DNA of 64,000 bases from Bacillus vallismortis (lineage in GTDB: Bacteria; Bacillota; Bacilli; Bacillales; Bacillaceae), in the NCBI RefSeq assembly GCF_040784915.1, contig NZ_CP160797.1, forward strand, positions 1,317,001 to 1,381,000, given 5' to 3'. The notes beneath the pieces were generated by a model. That model was not told where the DNA came from and did no database searches. It saw only the letters and a list, made by a program, of their open reading frames with translations. How positions within the stretch are numbered: the stretch's first letter is position 1; every line of letters begins with the position of its first letter. Of the stretch, positions 8,019-16,370 are shown in pieces. Position numbers and translations under genes: made by a program.

Positions 8019-8966
8019 ATGATGACTGAACCGTTATTTTTCAAGCCTGTTTTCAAAGAGAGGATTTGGGGCGGCACCGCTTTAGCTGATTTCGGTTATC
8101 ACATTCCGTCAGAACGAACAGGGGAGTGCTGGGCTTTTGCCGCTCATAAAAATGGACAAAGCATTGTTCAAAGCGGAATGTATAAAGGGTTCACGCTCTG
8201 CGAATTATGGGATCATCACAGACATTTATTCGGACATCTGGAAGGGGATCGTTTCCCACTTCTTACAAAAATCTTAGATGCAGATCAAGATTTATCCGTT
8301 CAGGTGCATCCGAATGATGAGTTCGCCAAAATACATGAAAACGGGGAACTTGGAAAAACCGAATGCTGGTACATCATTGATTGCGAAAAAGACGCGGAGA
8401 TCATTTACGGCCACAACGCAAAAACAAAAGAAGAACTGAGCTCGATGATAGAGCTTGGAGAATGGGACGAGCTCTTGCGCCGCGTAAAGGTAAAGCCGGG
8501 GGATTTCTTCTATGTGCCAAGCGGTACCGTTCATGCGATTGGAAAAGGCATTCTCGTTTTGGAAACGCAGCAGAATTCAGATACAACCTACAGATTATAT
8601 GATTATGAACGAAAAGATGCAGAAGGCAAGCTGCGAGAGCTGCATTTGGAAAAAAGCATAGAAGTCATAGAGGTTCCATCCATTCCAGATCGGCAATCTG
8701 TTCATTATGAGCAAACAGATGATTTGCTTACAACCACGTTTATTGAATGTGCTTACTTTTCAGTGGGAAAGTGGAGTTTATCAGGATCAGCAAGATTAAA
8801 GCAGCAAAAACCATTCCTTCTTGTCAGTGTGATTGAAGGAGAAGGCCGTATCATCTCCGATGGGAGTGTCAATCGCTTCAAAAAAGGAGATCATATGTTG
8901 CTGCCTTACGGGTTTGGAGAATTTAAACTGGAGGGGCAGGCAGAGTGTATCGTCTCTTATCTATGA
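8019..8966 (+). CDS. manA: Mannose-6-phosphate isomerase, type I (ManA)
   Basis: Encodes 315 residues, the usual length for the short Bacillus type. It interconverts mannose 6-phosphate and fructose 6-phosphate, feeding glycolysis. The zinc site is visible as VQVHPND (about residues 94-100), with TECWY, further ligands including VPSGTVHAIGKG, and the typical E-R-IWGG start. ATG codons at 8019 and 8022 are both usable after GGGGGG. It is co-transcribed with manP. In 168, yjdF follows in the operon; here a terminator follows instead and no yjdF is seen. Confidence 0.95.
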   Translation: MMTEPLFFKPVFKERIWGGTALADFGYHIPSERTGECWAFAAHKNGQSIVQSGMYKGFTLCELWDHHRHLFGHLEGDRFPLLTKILDADQDLSVQVHPNDEFAKIHENGELGKTECWYIIDCEKDAEIIYGHNAKTKEELSSMIELGEWDELLRRVKVKPGDFFYVPSGTVHAIGKGILVLETQQNSDTTYRLYDYERKDAEGKLRELHLEKSIEVIEVPSIPDRQSVHYEQTDDLLTTTFIECAYFSVGKWSLSGSARLKQQKPFLLVSVIEGEGRIISDGSVNRFKKGDHMLLPYGFGEFKLEGQAECIVSYL

Positions 8967-9323
8967 CACGATCAAGATAACAAGTGCGCCAATTCATGCT
9001 GGTCTTGACTGTTGACTGTAGCAGACTAAGGTGTTGATGAATGGAAAAACCCTTCTTCGATTGAAGGGTTTTTTGATTGAATTAAAAGGGAGTGATCTGA
9101 TCCCTTTATTTTAGCCCCCTCCCTCATACTGTTAGCTATGCTGGCTCCTAATTGCCAGATAAGGACAGTTATCTACCGGAAATGATTCATCTTCGAGCCA
9201 TGTCCTTTCATAATATTTGTTGCGTTACTTAGTTTTAAAGAAAGAAATATAAGAATGCAAACGAATGAAAGTAAACATGCTGGACAAACTGATAGGGATT
9301 AAAAAGAAGAAAGGAGGGTGAAT
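8967..9323. other. Intergenic region after manA
   Basis: Contains the manA terminator (9045-9075) and then about 240 bases with no credible gene. In 168 I recall yjdF and yjdG at this position, and no trace of either is evident. The last part is the leader of the lipoprotein gene with a strong AAGGAGGG. Confidence 0.5.
9045..9075 (+). terminator. manPA operon terminator
   Basis: AAAACCCTTC and GAAGGGTTTT flank a seven-base loop (TTCGATT) and run into six T residues. Confidence 0.85.
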
Positions 9324-9602
9324 ATGAAAAAATGGCTGCAAATCATAAGTGCGTTGTTTCTGACCAGTTTTGTATTAGCGGGCTGTAATAATGATCAAGA
9401 TAATAATGATAACAATGCTCCAGACGTCGAGGAGAACGATCAAGATCAAAACGGCAACAACCAAGATACTGACAATAACAACGTTCCAGGTGTCGACGAG
9501 GATGATACCATCAATAAAGATGATGAAAACGATAATGACCCTGATCCCGAAGATCCAGTTGAGGATCCTGAAGATACCGACAAAGATAAAAAAGATGAGT
9601 AA
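9324..9602 (+). CDS. Small acidic lipoprotein with Asp/Asn-rich tail
   Basis: Encodes 92 residues from the ATG at 9324, five bases after AAGGAGGG. Residues 1-20 form a lipoprotein signal with lipobox LAGC (Cys21), so the mature protein should be anchored to the outer face of the membrane. The remaining 70 residues are almost entirely Asp, Asn, Glu, Gln, Pro and Thr, with repeated DN/DQN and PVEDPED elements. That composition suggests a disordered, strongly anionic wall-embedded tail, perhaps binding cations. No enzyme domain is present. It occupies the place of yjdF-yjdG in my recollection of 168. Confidence 0.75.
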   Translation: MKKWLQIISALFLTSFVLAGCNNDQDNNDNNAPDVEENDQDQNGNNQDTDNNNVPGVDEDDTINKDDENDNDPDPEDPVEDPEDTDKDKKDE

Positions 9603-9958
9603 GGAAACTTCATAAATCATTGTTTAAACCCGCTCTCAGTTTAGAGGAAGGGTTTTAACTCTTTACATGCCCTTCAAAAAAGCAGACGGAATGCCTGCTT
9701 TTTTTATTGTTTTAAATGGTCACCTAAAAATGGTTCCTCTAACAATTTCCTGATTATCCTTCTTTAAAATTATCCATGAGTCAAATTCTATTGTCCCCTT
9801 GTTTTTAACTAAATTCTCACGGAAATAAGGTGTTGTTTCAAAAAAGTTATTCACCGATCTCGTTTAGATGCGGTATCAAGAAGGTTCATCCTTATCGTAA
9901 CTGTTCGTTTCAAGAAGGACCATTAAGCCACCTGAATGCTTTCTGAGGGCATTTCGTA
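9603..9958. other. Intergenic region with two terminator-like hairpins
   Basis: AACCC and GGGTT around 9628-9657 and AAAAGCAG/CTGCTTTTTTT around 9675-9708 are terminators for the lipoprotein gene. The remaining 250 bases before the convergent gene end at 9959 show nothing recognisable. Confidence 0.5.
9675..9708 (+). terminator. Terminator of the lipoprotein gene
   Basis: AAAAAGCAG, loop, CTGCTTTTTTT: a perfect stem with a T run. Confidence 0.75.
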
Positions 9959-10354
9959 TCACCTTTTCGCAATCAGATAAAGCGATATGGCTCTTTGGGT
10001 TTGAACAGGATTATGAAGCGTAATAACCCATTGGTTTCTTCTCCTTGGAAAGCTTGCGATCGCATATAATGGAGCAGTATCACGTGATGCAAAACCGCCA
10101 TTCATCACTTTTATATCCCTTCCTTCAAGGTGGCAAACAAGGTATTCACCCGGATTTATGACCTGTTGGTTCGTCCATGCGTAAGAATAAAACCCGTCTC
10201 CGAGATCCTCATAGGAAGAGGGTGGTACAACGCCATCTACATTCAATGTGATTTGTCTTCTTCGCTGTCTTTCTGTAAAGTCTGGATTTCTCTGAGAGTT
10301 ATGAGTAGGTGTAAAGTAAGGAATTGACGGAGGACTATGAAAGTAAGGATACAA
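9959..10354 (-). CDS. Uncharacterised protein, YjdH-like
   Basis: Encodes 131 residues if translation starts at the TTG at 10354, eight bases after AAGGAG. A GTG at 10363 overlaps the ribosome site. The N-terminal region is rich in Tyr, Pro, Phe and His ([13 protein letters not shown]). The rest contains [26 protein letters not shown] and a C-terminal [23 protein letters not shown], a probable beta-rich domain. Position suggests yjdH of 168, but I cannot verify this. CATACAAT upstream (10388-10395 on this strand) resembles a sigma-E -10 element, which would fit mother-cell expression. Confidence 0.55.
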   Translation of the reverse strand: MYPYFHSPPSIPYFTPTHNSQRNPDFTERQRRRQITLNVDGVVPPSSYEDLGDGFYSYAWTNQQVINPGEYLVCHLEGRDIKVMNGGFASRDTAPLYAIASFPRRRNQWVITLHNPVQTQRAISLYLIAKR

Positions 10355-10462
10355 AGCAACCACTCCTTCATTTTACATTCATACAAATTGTATGTGGGTT
10401 TATTTCGTTCATTCCTGATTTATTTCATGTTAACTAAGAATAGAACGAAAGGTGTGAGGACA

Positions 10463-10549
10463 ATGACTGTGTTTTGGGAGTTGGACATGCAGCTTGGTGG
10501 AATATGGATATCTCTAGTGTTAGTATTTATATTGACTGTAATAAAGTAG
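10463..10549 (+). CDS. 28-residue hydrophobic peptide, possible type I toxin-like
   Basis: A short ORF reading MTVFWELDMQLGGIWISLVLV then FILTVIK. It has GTGAGGACA just before the ATG and AAGGTGTGAGG as an extended ribosome site. The start (MTV) and a single membrane segment followed by a terminal Lys resemble the small TxpA/BsrG/holin-like toxin peptides of Bacillus. No antisense antitoxin RNA could be identified by eye, so a leader peptide of the following gene is an alternative. Confidence 0.4.
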   Translation: MTVFWELDMQLGGIWISLVLVFILTVIK

Positions 10550-10592
10550 ACATACAGGAATTCAGGAATTTTTTTGATAGTGGGGGAAAAGG

Positions 10593-11075
10593 ATGGCGAA
10601 AAAAATGGCAAAAACGAATGCGGTGCGTCTGATCGAACAGCAGAACATCTCCTATGAGTTATTAGGCTACAAAACAGAAGGGGGCCAGCCGGTAGATGGC
10701 GTCTCTGTTTCGGAAAAAATCGGATATCCTTTGGAGTATGTATATAAAACATTGGTGGCAACAGCGGGAGCCCATCATTACTACGTCTTTGTTGTACCTG
10801 TTGCAAAGGAATTAGATGTAAAAAAGGCGGCAAAGGTAATAGGTGAAAAGAAAATAGACATGATTGCAATGAAGGAGCTATTAAGGGTAACTGGCTATCT
10901 TCGCGGCGGCTGCTCACCAATTGGCATGAAAAAATGGTTCCCGACCTATATTGATGCGGCCGCTGAAACATTTGATTTTATCATTGTCAGTGCAGGGAAA
11001 ATCGGTATGCAGCTAAAGCTAGCGCCGCGAGATTTAGCAAAAGCATGTGATGCTGCATTTGCAGAAATTGTATAG
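10593..11075 (+). CDS. yjdI: Cys-tRNA(Pro)/Cys-tRNA(Cys) deacylase, YbaK/EbsC family (YjdI)
   Basis: Encodes 160 residues with a single YbaK/aminoacyl-tRNA deacylase domain. It probably hydrolyses tRNA(Pro) mischarged with cysteine, protecting translation fidelity in the cytoplasm. Typical features are the N-terminal [17 protein letters not shown], the conserved Lys in [10 protein letters not shown], and the family signature [21 protein letters not shown] near residues 107-127. GGGGGAAAAGG precedes the ATG. A terminator shared with the convergent DUF4177 gene follows. Confidence 0.85.
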   Translation: MAKKMAKTNAVRLIEQQNISYELLGYKTEGGQPVDGVSVSEKIGYPLEYVYKTLVATAGAHHYYVFVVPVAKELDVKKAAKVIGEKKIDMIAMKELLRVTGYLRGGCSPIGMKKWFPTYIDAAAETFDFIIVSAGKIGMQLKLAPRDLAKACDAAFAEIV

Positions 11076-11109
11076 ATGGCCCGCAACGAGATTGGGATAC
11101 AAAGGGTAA

Positions 11110-11143
11110 ATAAAAAAGCTTAGACACATAGACTAAGCTTTTT
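11110..11143. terminator. Bidirectional terminator
   Basis: AAAAAGCTTAG and CTAAGCTTTTT flank a short loop. The hairpin serves both yjdI and the convergent small gene. Confidence 0.8.
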
Positions 11144-11327
11144 CCGCATCTCTTTCAAATATGATTTCAAAATAAGCAGCCGCTCCATACCCATCGATAC
11201 TGGGAGCGAAAATCTGAATCAATGTCCAGCCTCTTTTCGCATAGTCATGGATGATTTGCTGGTAGTCTTCTTTAGGCCTTCTTCTCATCGTACTCAGTTC
11301 AACTCTTACGAATTCATACTCTTTCAT
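11133..11327 (-). CDS. DUF4177-like small protein
   Basis: Encodes 64 residues. The pattern [11 protein letters not shown]...[22 protein letters not shown]....[10 protein letters not shown] is that of DUF4177-type single-domain proteins (strand, helix, strand with a central GW). The function of the family is unknown. GGAGGGATC precedes the ATG by a normal distance. It is monocistronic, with its 3' end overlapping the terminator shared with yjdI. Confidence 0.7.
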   Translation of the reverse strand: MKEYEFVRVELSTMRRRPKEDYQQIIHDYAKRGWTLIQIFAPSIDGYGAAAYFEIIFERDAEKA

Positions 11328-11630
11328 CGTTTGATCCCTCCTGATAAGCTATACGGTAGTTCGAGCAAGAAGTTTCGTAAACCTTGGATAAGGCCTGAAA
11401 GTAAAATTTGTATCTAAACTGAAATAAAGCCTTTAAGAAAGGGAGAAGTCTTACAAGTGTCTATTGTTTTTTATCTGTTTGCCTGAACTTTGCAAATGGC
11501 TGGCTGAAACAACAAGGATTTCATACAATCAAAACATGCAGTGATGCGGATATGTTTTTAAGCGGATGGATTTTGCCTCATCTTTTATTTTTGCATTACA
11601 GTAATCATTTCAAGAAAGCGATGGTATTAC
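11328..11630. other. Intergenic region without a recognised gene
   Basis: About 300 bases of AT-rich sequence. No long frame, hairpin or clear promoter could be supported. It may contain the decayed upstream part of the small ORF that follows. Confidence 0.4.
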
Positions 11631-11825
11631 ATGAACAAAGAAACCCTAAAAAACATACTCATGATTTTTTCAATATATGCAAGCCTACGAGAAACCGATG
11701 GTATGCGTATTGCTGATAGCTGGATTTTGAGTGAGATCGTACGATTTTTGATTTGCATGGCTGTGTTTTTGATCATGACATTTCTATTAGATGCTGTGTT
11801 TCCAAACAAAAAAGAGTCGCATTAA
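11631..11825 (+). CDS. Small hydrophobic protein, uncertain
   Basis: Encodes 64 residues with a C-terminal membrane segment (VRFLICMAVFLIMTFLLDAVF) and a charged end, PNKKESH. The ribosome site is weak (AGAAAGCGATGG upstream). It is followed at once by a good terminator shared with ctaO, which supports real transcription. It is otherwise unrecognised and could be the remnant of a longer gene. Confidence 0.35.
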   Translation: MNKETLKNILMIFSIYASLRETDGMRIADSWILSEIVRFLICMAVFLIMTFLLDAVFPNKKESH

Positions 11826-11841
11826 TGTGTGACTCTTTTTG
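11808..11841. terminator. Bidirectional terminator at the ctaO 3' end
   Basis: AAAAAGAGTC..CA and TG..GACTCTTTTT form a stem of about twelve pairs with T runs on both strands. Confidence 0.8.
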
Positions 11842-11849
11842 CATAACTA

Positions 11850-12812
11850 TTATCTGATCAAAAACATCACAAATGAATCAACCATCATAATCAAAAACAG
11901 CAAGCAAAAATAAATGAGCGAGTAGACAAACATATCCTTTGCCCACTTCACGTCATCATCTGTTTTGAATCCCTGGATGCTTTTTTTGATCCATATGCCT
12001 CCGAGAACCAGGGCAGCTAAGAAATAAAATGGACTGATATGGCCGCTGGCGAGAGTAAAAGGAAATAATAACGTGACCGGCACCAAAACTGCAAGATATT
12101 GAATCATTTTTATTTTTGTTACATGATTTCCTCTTACAACAGGCAAGAGCGGAACGCCCGCTGCCCGATACTCCTCTTTGCGTCTGATCCCAATCGCCCA
12201 AAAATGCGGGGGCTGCCACAGAAACATGATCGCGTACAACAGCACTGCAGTCATACTGATGTCTCCGGTTACCGCGCAATACCCCATCAATGGCGGCGCA
12301 GCTCCGGGGAAGCTCCCGACAAATGTACTCCACACAGAAGTTCGTTTCACCCATATCGTATAGATAATCGCATAAAAAATAAAAGCGGCCAGTCCGAGAA
12401 GGGCAGTTAATGGATTGAGGGAATAGAGCATCGCAAGACCGGTGATTCCTAAAACAGAGCCATACGTTAAGAGCATAGCTGGCGGCATTTTCCCTGTGAC
12501 CGAGGCTCTGCTGCGGGTGCGTGCCATTTTTGCGTCCATATGCCGATCAAAATAGTTGTTATAGACAGTTCCGGAAGCCATAACAAACGCGGTTCCAAAC
12601 ATTGCTGTCACCATTGTCATCAAAAAAGCCATTCCGGTTAATGGTTTTTCTGCGCTTGCAAATGCGATCCAAAATCCGCCGAAGGCTGCTATCGAGTTTG
12701 ATATGATAATGCCGGGTTTTGCAAGTTTGATAAAATCGTAAATTGTTACCCGATTTGAAGGTTTTATGTATTTCGTTTCAGATATAGCTGCAGAATCACT
12801 TGTATTCTCCAA
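11850..12812 (-). CDS. ctaO: Protoheme IX farnesyltransferase 2 (heme O synthase)
   Basis: Encodes 320 residues from the TTG at 12812, nine bases after GGGGGAGG. This UbiA-family membrane enzyme transfers a farnesyl group to heme B, giving heme O for terminal oxidases. The first Asp-rich prenyl diphosphate site is visible as NNYFDRHMDAKMARTRSRA (about residues 85-103), with WVKRTSVWSTFVGSFPGAAPP further on and about nine membrane segments. It is paralogous to ctaB elsewhere on the chromosome. The gene is monocistronic and minus strand. Confidence 0.92.
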   Translation of the reverse strand: MENTSDSAAISETKYIKPSNRVTIYDFIKLAKPGIIISNSIAAFGGFWIAFASAEKPLTGMAFLMTMVTAMFGTAFVMASGTVYNNYFDRHMDAKMARTRSRASVTGKMPPAMLLTYGSVLGITGLAMLYSLNPLTALLGLAAFIFYAIIYTIWVKRTSVWSTFVGSFPGAAPPLMGYCAVTGDISMTAVLLYAIMFLWQPPHFWAIGIRRKEEYRAAGVPLLPVVRGNHVTKIKMIQYLAVLVPVTLLFPFTLASGHISPFYFLAALVLGGIWIKKSIQGFKTDDDVKWAKDMFVYSLIYFCLLFLIMMVDSFVMFLIR

Positions 12813-12917
12813 AAATAGACGCCTCCCCCAAAACTGCATGCTATTGTTATCGTAACAAGACGGCTATGAGAATTACAATCATTTCCTATATTTGTCATGA
12901 TATTGTCATTTTTAAAA

Positions 12918-12950
12918 CAAAAAAATAGGGAGCTGGACTGCCCCCATTTT
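12918..12950 (-). terminator. Terminator of cotT
   Basis: On the minus strand GGGGGC and GCTCCC form a short stem followed by a T-rich run, just after the cotT stop. Confidence 0.55.
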
Positions 12951-12962
12951 GGTAAACGACGC

Positions 12963-13238
12963 CTAGTATCCGTAACCTCCGCCGTAACCTCCGCCGTAAC
13001 CTCCTCCGTATCCGCCGCCGAAACCGCCGCCATAACCGGACCAAGGGTAGTAAGGCGGTCGTGGGCGCGGTCTCGGGCGCGGGTAATAGTAAGGCGGACG
13101 CGGATAAAACGGATAGAACGGTCTAGGGTAATAATAAGGCGGGTAAAATGGCGGTCTCGGGCGCGGATAATAATAAGGCTGTCTTTCATCATAAGTTGTC
13201 ATTTGTTCAAATGTCTGTTCATTCAAAGGATAATCCAA
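12963..13238 (-). CDS. cotT: Inner spore coat protein CotT
   Basis: Encodes 91 residues from the TTG at 13238, eight bases after GGGAGG. The start MDYPLNEQTFEQMTTYDERQ and the Tyr-Pro-Arg-rich centre (PYYYPRPRPP repeats) match CotT of B. subtilis, which is made as a precursor, processed by YabG, and affects the inner coat and germination. The C-terminus is a run of GGGYGGGYG repeats. CotT is a sigma-K, GerE-controlled gene. A weak sigma-K-like -10 (AATATGGTA) lies about 45 bases upstream. Repeat number is likely to vary between strains. Confidence 0.92.
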   Translation of the reverse strand: MDYPLNEQTFEQMTTYDERQPYYYPRPRPPFYPPYYYPRPFYPFYPRPPYYYPRPRPRPRPPYYPWSGYGGGFGGGYGGGYGGGYGGGYGY

Positions 13239-13488
13239 GAGGAAAACCTCCCATGTTTTTTTTATTCCTTTTACCATATTCTTGATGTGTGAGTTGGGTG
13301 TATGTACATTCGTGAAATCGATTTTTTTATGATGAAATCCCTGAAAAAGGATTGACAAGAACTACTAAATCTCATAGTATTACAAATGTGAAATAAATGT
13401 TACTGTAATATTACAAGAGTATTTCTAAAAAGATACAGTTCTAACTGATAAGGATAAATCGAAATGGTTATGAAAGAAGGAATTTGGG

Positions 13489-14889
13489 TTGTTGGCAAAA
13501 AGAATCAAATGGTTTCATATCTTATTAGCAGTTGTATGTGTGGCGGGCCTTATTGGCTTTTTCCATAATTCATTACAAAAAGAAACGGTTATGACTAAAG
13601 TGAAAACTGATTCTCAGTATGGGAACGTGGAGATCGCAACGCTTGTGAACGACGGGAAAACGTTCAATTACGCAGTCAATTATCCAGTTTTTAAAAATAA
13701 AAAAATGGATGCGGCATTAAAGAGTTTCGCAGAGAAAGAGGTTCGCCAATTTCAAAAGGAAACAAAAGACGTTGATCAGGAGCATACGACAAAACGCAAC
13801 GAATTAAATGTTGATTATAAAATTGCCCATTACGCCAAACAGACAGTAGCGATTGTATTTAATGAATATAAATATATCGGCGGTGCACACGGGCAAACCG
13901 TGAAAAAAACGTTTAACTATGATTTTAGTAAACAAGCTTTTCTTTCGATTGATGATATTTTCAAAGAGGACGCTGACTATTTACATAAGCTTTCGTTAAT
14001 CGCTTATCATGAACTGAAAAAAGATAAGGACATTGCTGCTGACGAAGCGCTGTTAAAGGAAGGAACGGCACCGAAAAAAGAAAATTTCAGCCGCTTTGCC
14101 ATCAAGCAAGATTATATCGAATTTTATTTCGATACATATCAGGTCGCAGCAGGCTATCTTGGGGAGCAATCGATTGCGATTAAGAAAAGCCTCTTGAAAG
14201 ACATTGTGAAAGAACAATATATTGATAAAGCAAAAAACAAAAATAAAATCAAAGAGCAAAAGCCGAAGCATGAAGTGATTTCATTGCCTAAAGAGGAAAC
14301 GGTTGATCCAAATCAAAAAGTCATTGCGCTTACTTTCGATGACGGCCCGAATCCTGCGACAACAAATCAAATTTTGGACTCCTTGAAGCAACATAAGGGG
14401 CATGCCACGTTTTTTGTTCTCGGGAGCAGGGTGCAATATTATCCGGAAACGCTTAAAAGGATGCTGAAAGAAGGACATGAGGTGGGGAACCATTCATGGA
14501 GCCACCCGCTTCTCACAAGGCTTTCAGTAAAAGAAGCGTTAAAGCAGATCAACGACACGCAGGATATTATTGAAAAAATAAGCGGATACCGTCCGACGCT
14601 TGTAAGACCTCCATACGGCGGCATTAATGATGAGCTGCGGAGTCAATTGAAAATGGATGTCGCATTATGGGATATTGACCCGGAAGATTGGAAAGAACGC
14701 AACAAAAAAACAATCGTTGACCGGGTCATGAGTCAGGCGGGAGATGGAAGAACCATCTTGATTCACGACATTTACCGCACCTCTGCTGACGCGGCCGATG
14801 AAATTATCAAAAAGCTCACCGATCAAGGCTATCAATTGGTGACGGTCTCTCAGCTTGAAGAGGTTAAAAAACAAAGAGAAGCGAATTAA
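13489..14889 (+). CDS. yjeA: Membrane-anchored polysaccharide deacetylase-like protein YjeA
   Basis: Encodes 466 residues. The start is one of two adjacent TTG codons after GAAGGAATTTGGG. There is an N-terminal membrane anchor (about residues 6-24), then a DUF4163/DUF3298-like extracytoplasmic region (KTFNYAVNYPVFKNKKMD..., YKYIGGAHGQTVKKTFNYD), then a NodB domain from about residue 275 with TFDDGPNP, HSWSHP and RPPYGG, which carry the metal ligands and catalytic Asp. In 168, YjeA has been reported as a peptidoglycan deacetylase and as a secreted DNase. It is monocistronic with its own terminator. Confidence 0.92.
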   Translation: MLAKRIKWFHILLAVVCVAGLIGFFHNSLQKETVMTKVKTDSQYGNVEIATLVNDGKTFNYAVNYPVFKNKKMDAALKSFAEKEVRQFQKETKDVDQEHTTKRNELNVDYKIAHYAKQTVAIVFNEYKYIGGAHGQTVKKTFNYDFSKQAFLSIDDIFKEDADYLHKLSLIAYHELKKDKDIAADEALLKEGTAPKKENFSRFAIKQDYIEFYFDTYQVAAGYLGEQSIAIKKSLLKDIVKEQYIDKAKNKNKIKEQKPKHEVISLPKEETVDPNQKVIALTFDDGPNPATTNQILDSLKQHKGHATFFVLGSRVQYYPETLKRMLKEGHEVGNHSWSHPLLTRLSVKEALKQINDTQDIIEKISGYRPTLVRPPYGGINDELRSQLKMDVALWDIDPEDWKERNKKTIVDRVMSQAGDGRTILIHDIYRTSADAADEIIKKLTDQGYQLVTVSQLEEVKKQREAN

Positions 14890-14893
14890 TACG

Positions 14894-14937
14894 AAAAGGC
14901 TGCCGCGGATATTGCCCGTTTGGACAGCCTTTTTTCT
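14894..14937. terminator. Terminator between convergent yjeA and yjfA
   Basis: AAAAGGCTG and CAGCCTTTTTT with a large loop. The T run serves yjeA, and the A run on the other side serves yjfA. Confidence 0.75.
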
Positions 14938-14939
14938 TT

Positions 14940-15413
14940 TTAGTAAGAGCCTGTAGTGGCCCAAACATTCAGATTCGGTCCTGAATACTTACCGAAAGCG
15001 TAAGAAGTCCGTGGATCCAAATCATATACCATCGGTGTATAACAAGATTTTTGGCCGGCCACCGCTTTTCCATTGCCGCCTGCAGAATCACAGTTATATC
15101 TCTTTCCGTCCGTGTTCCGGGTAATCTCCGCATTTGCTTCATAGCCTGACGTCAATGTATGATTCATCGTGATTTTTGCCCAAGCCGTTTTACATGCACT
15201 GCTGAATTTGAGCTCGACCACCCCGATGACTTGATTGTTGGCATTCACTAAGTTTGAGGATTTTTTTGTAGAGCCGCTGGATGCACAATCATTGTAATAA
15301 GGGCTTTTTCCATCGTAGGCATGGGTTTCGGCGTTGGCGGGCGTCCCTTTGACGGCGAAAATAAATACAACTGCGAATAATATCAATGAAGCTTTCGTAA
15401 ACAATCTTTTCAT
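14940..15413 (-). CDS. yjfA: Secreted DUF2690 protein YjfA
   Basis: Encodes 157 residues. The signal peptide is residues 1-28 (MKRLFTKASLILFAVVFIFA), with cleavage probably after NAE-like residues. The mature part has YYNDCASSG, CKTAWAKITMN and paired cysteines that could form disulfides, the pattern of the DUF2690 family of secreted proteins. Its role is unknown. A GGAGG-type site lies upstream. Minus strand, followed by the shared terminator. Confidence 0.85.
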   Translation of the reverse strand: MKRLFTKASLILFAVVFIFAVKGTPANAETHAYDGKSPYYNDCASSGSTKKSSNLVNANNQVIGVVELKFSSACKTAWAKITMNHTLTSGYEANAEITRNTDGKRYNCDSAGGNGKAVAGQKSCYTPMVYDLDPRTSYAFGKYSGPNLNVWATTGSY

Positions 15414-15497
15414 GTCTTTTAATAACCTCCTTCATATGGCAAACAATACATCATACGGAGGAACAGTCAAAACATGCATGCTCTTTTGTGAACAATA

Positions 15498-15533
15498 AAG
15501 GCGGCCGGGAGGATGGAGTCCTTGGCCGCCTTT
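15498..15533 (-). terminator. Hairpin downstream of yjfB
   Basis: AAAGGCGGCC and GGCCGCCTTT form a perfect ten-pair stem with a 16-base loop. On the minus strand it follows the yjfB stop, but the T run is short. Confidence 0.6.
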
Positions 15534-15542
15534 GGTGTGTGA

Positions 15543-15710
15543 TTAAGCTTTTATATCAATGGTTTGTCCGAGTGTCGGATGCTGAATCATCTTTAAGGTT
15601 TGATCGGCATTTTGCTGGGCCGTGTCCAACACTTTTTTCGTTAAAGCGATATCAACATTTTGGGCAAGTGATGCTTGATGCATAGCAACTGATAAAGCGG
15701 GAATATCCAT
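15543..15710 (-). CDS. yjfB: Small protein YjfB, motility-regulon member
   Basis: Encodes 55 residues: it starts MDIPALSVAMHQASLAQ and ends HPTLGQTIDIKA, with a helix-rich middle (VDIALTKKVLDTAQQNADQT). The family is a YjfB-type domain of putative motility proteins with no known activity. AGGAGGT lies seven bases before the ATG. A sigma-D-like -10 (GCCGATA) sits about 25 bases upstream of the start, which agrees with expression in the flagellar regulon. The gene is below common size cut-offs and easily missed. Confidence 0.85.
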   Translation of the reverse strand: MDIPALSVAMHQASLAQNVDIALTKKVLDTAQQNADQTLKMIQHPTLGQTIDIKA

Positions 15711-15733
15711 CGTTCCACCTCCTATGCCTTACC

Positions 15734-15757
15734 TATCGGCGGGTTTGGATGATTTTA
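15734..15757 (-). promoter_or_regulatory. Probable sigma-D promoter of yjfB
   Basis: On the minus strand, GCCGATA (15740-15734) matches the sigma-D -10 and TAAA (15757-15754) the -35. The spacing of 13 is shorter than the usual 15, so the -35 assignment is uncertain. Confidence 0.5.
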
Positions 15758-15901
15758 CAGTGCAAAAGGGCTTAATTTTCCATGTTGACCCTTACGCTGC
15801 GGCATACCGTATGTTTTTAACAAGGGGGAAATCAGGATGAATCTTGTAATGGAAAAAACCTTTGAGCAATATGAAAAGTTGTTTTCTATATGAAAAAAGC
15901 G

Positions 15902-16336
15902 TCACATTTTGTGGCGCTCTTTGATTCCTAGGACGAGCAGTTCTATGGCTGCACAGAGTGCAATTCCGATCGTATACGCTTCGATATCGCTCCATAAAAA
16001 ACCGTACCCCAGTACAAGGCCGCCAAGAGAAGTGTCTCTGATCCGGTCGATCCAATCTGAGTGATACAGCTGGCTGATTTCAATGAAAAAACAGAAAGAA
16101 AGACTGATCATGCCCGTCATCATTGTCTTCATTTTCCGAAATAGAAACCCGCATCCCATATAGATCATGGCCGCCCACAGCGAGTCCCCCAGATAAGGAT
16201 TGACGGCATCCGGCAGAACACTTGAGAATGCTCTGGATCCCAGCCCCATCGCTATGATCATCATGGTGACAGCTGCATATATCCATCGATTTCGCTTCAT
16301 TGAGAATTGATACCCCGTCTCTGTTTCAACTCCCAT
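15902..16336 (-). CDS. yjgA: DUF2809 integral membrane protein, probable YjgA
   Basis: Encodes up to 144 residues with four hydrophobic segments. The pattern MGLGSRAFSSVLPDAVNPYLGDSLWAAMIYMG...SFCFFIEISQLYHSDWIDRIRDTSLGGLVLG is characteristic of DUF2809 proteins, whose function is unknown. The true start may be the internal Met13 (MKRNRWIY), leaving 132 residues. The gene yjfC, which I recall between yjfB and yjgA in 168, is not seen in this spacing. Confidence 0.7.
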   Translation of the reverse strand: MGVETETGYQFSMKRNRWIYAAVTMMIIAMGLGSRAFSSVLPDAVNPYLGDSLWAAMIYMGCGFLFRKMKTMMTGMISLSFCFFIEISQLYHSDWIDRIRDTSLGGLVLGYGFLWSDIEAYTIGIALCAAIELLVLGIKERHKM

Positions 16337-16370
16337 GTATTGTAAGGAATATACCCTCTATTTGTCCAAT

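Noticed and set aside
15792..16055. 87-codon minus-strand frame overlapping the DUF2809 gene
   Set aside because: It is the shadow of the membrane protein in another frame; Cys/His/Arg-rich composition is typical of shadows.
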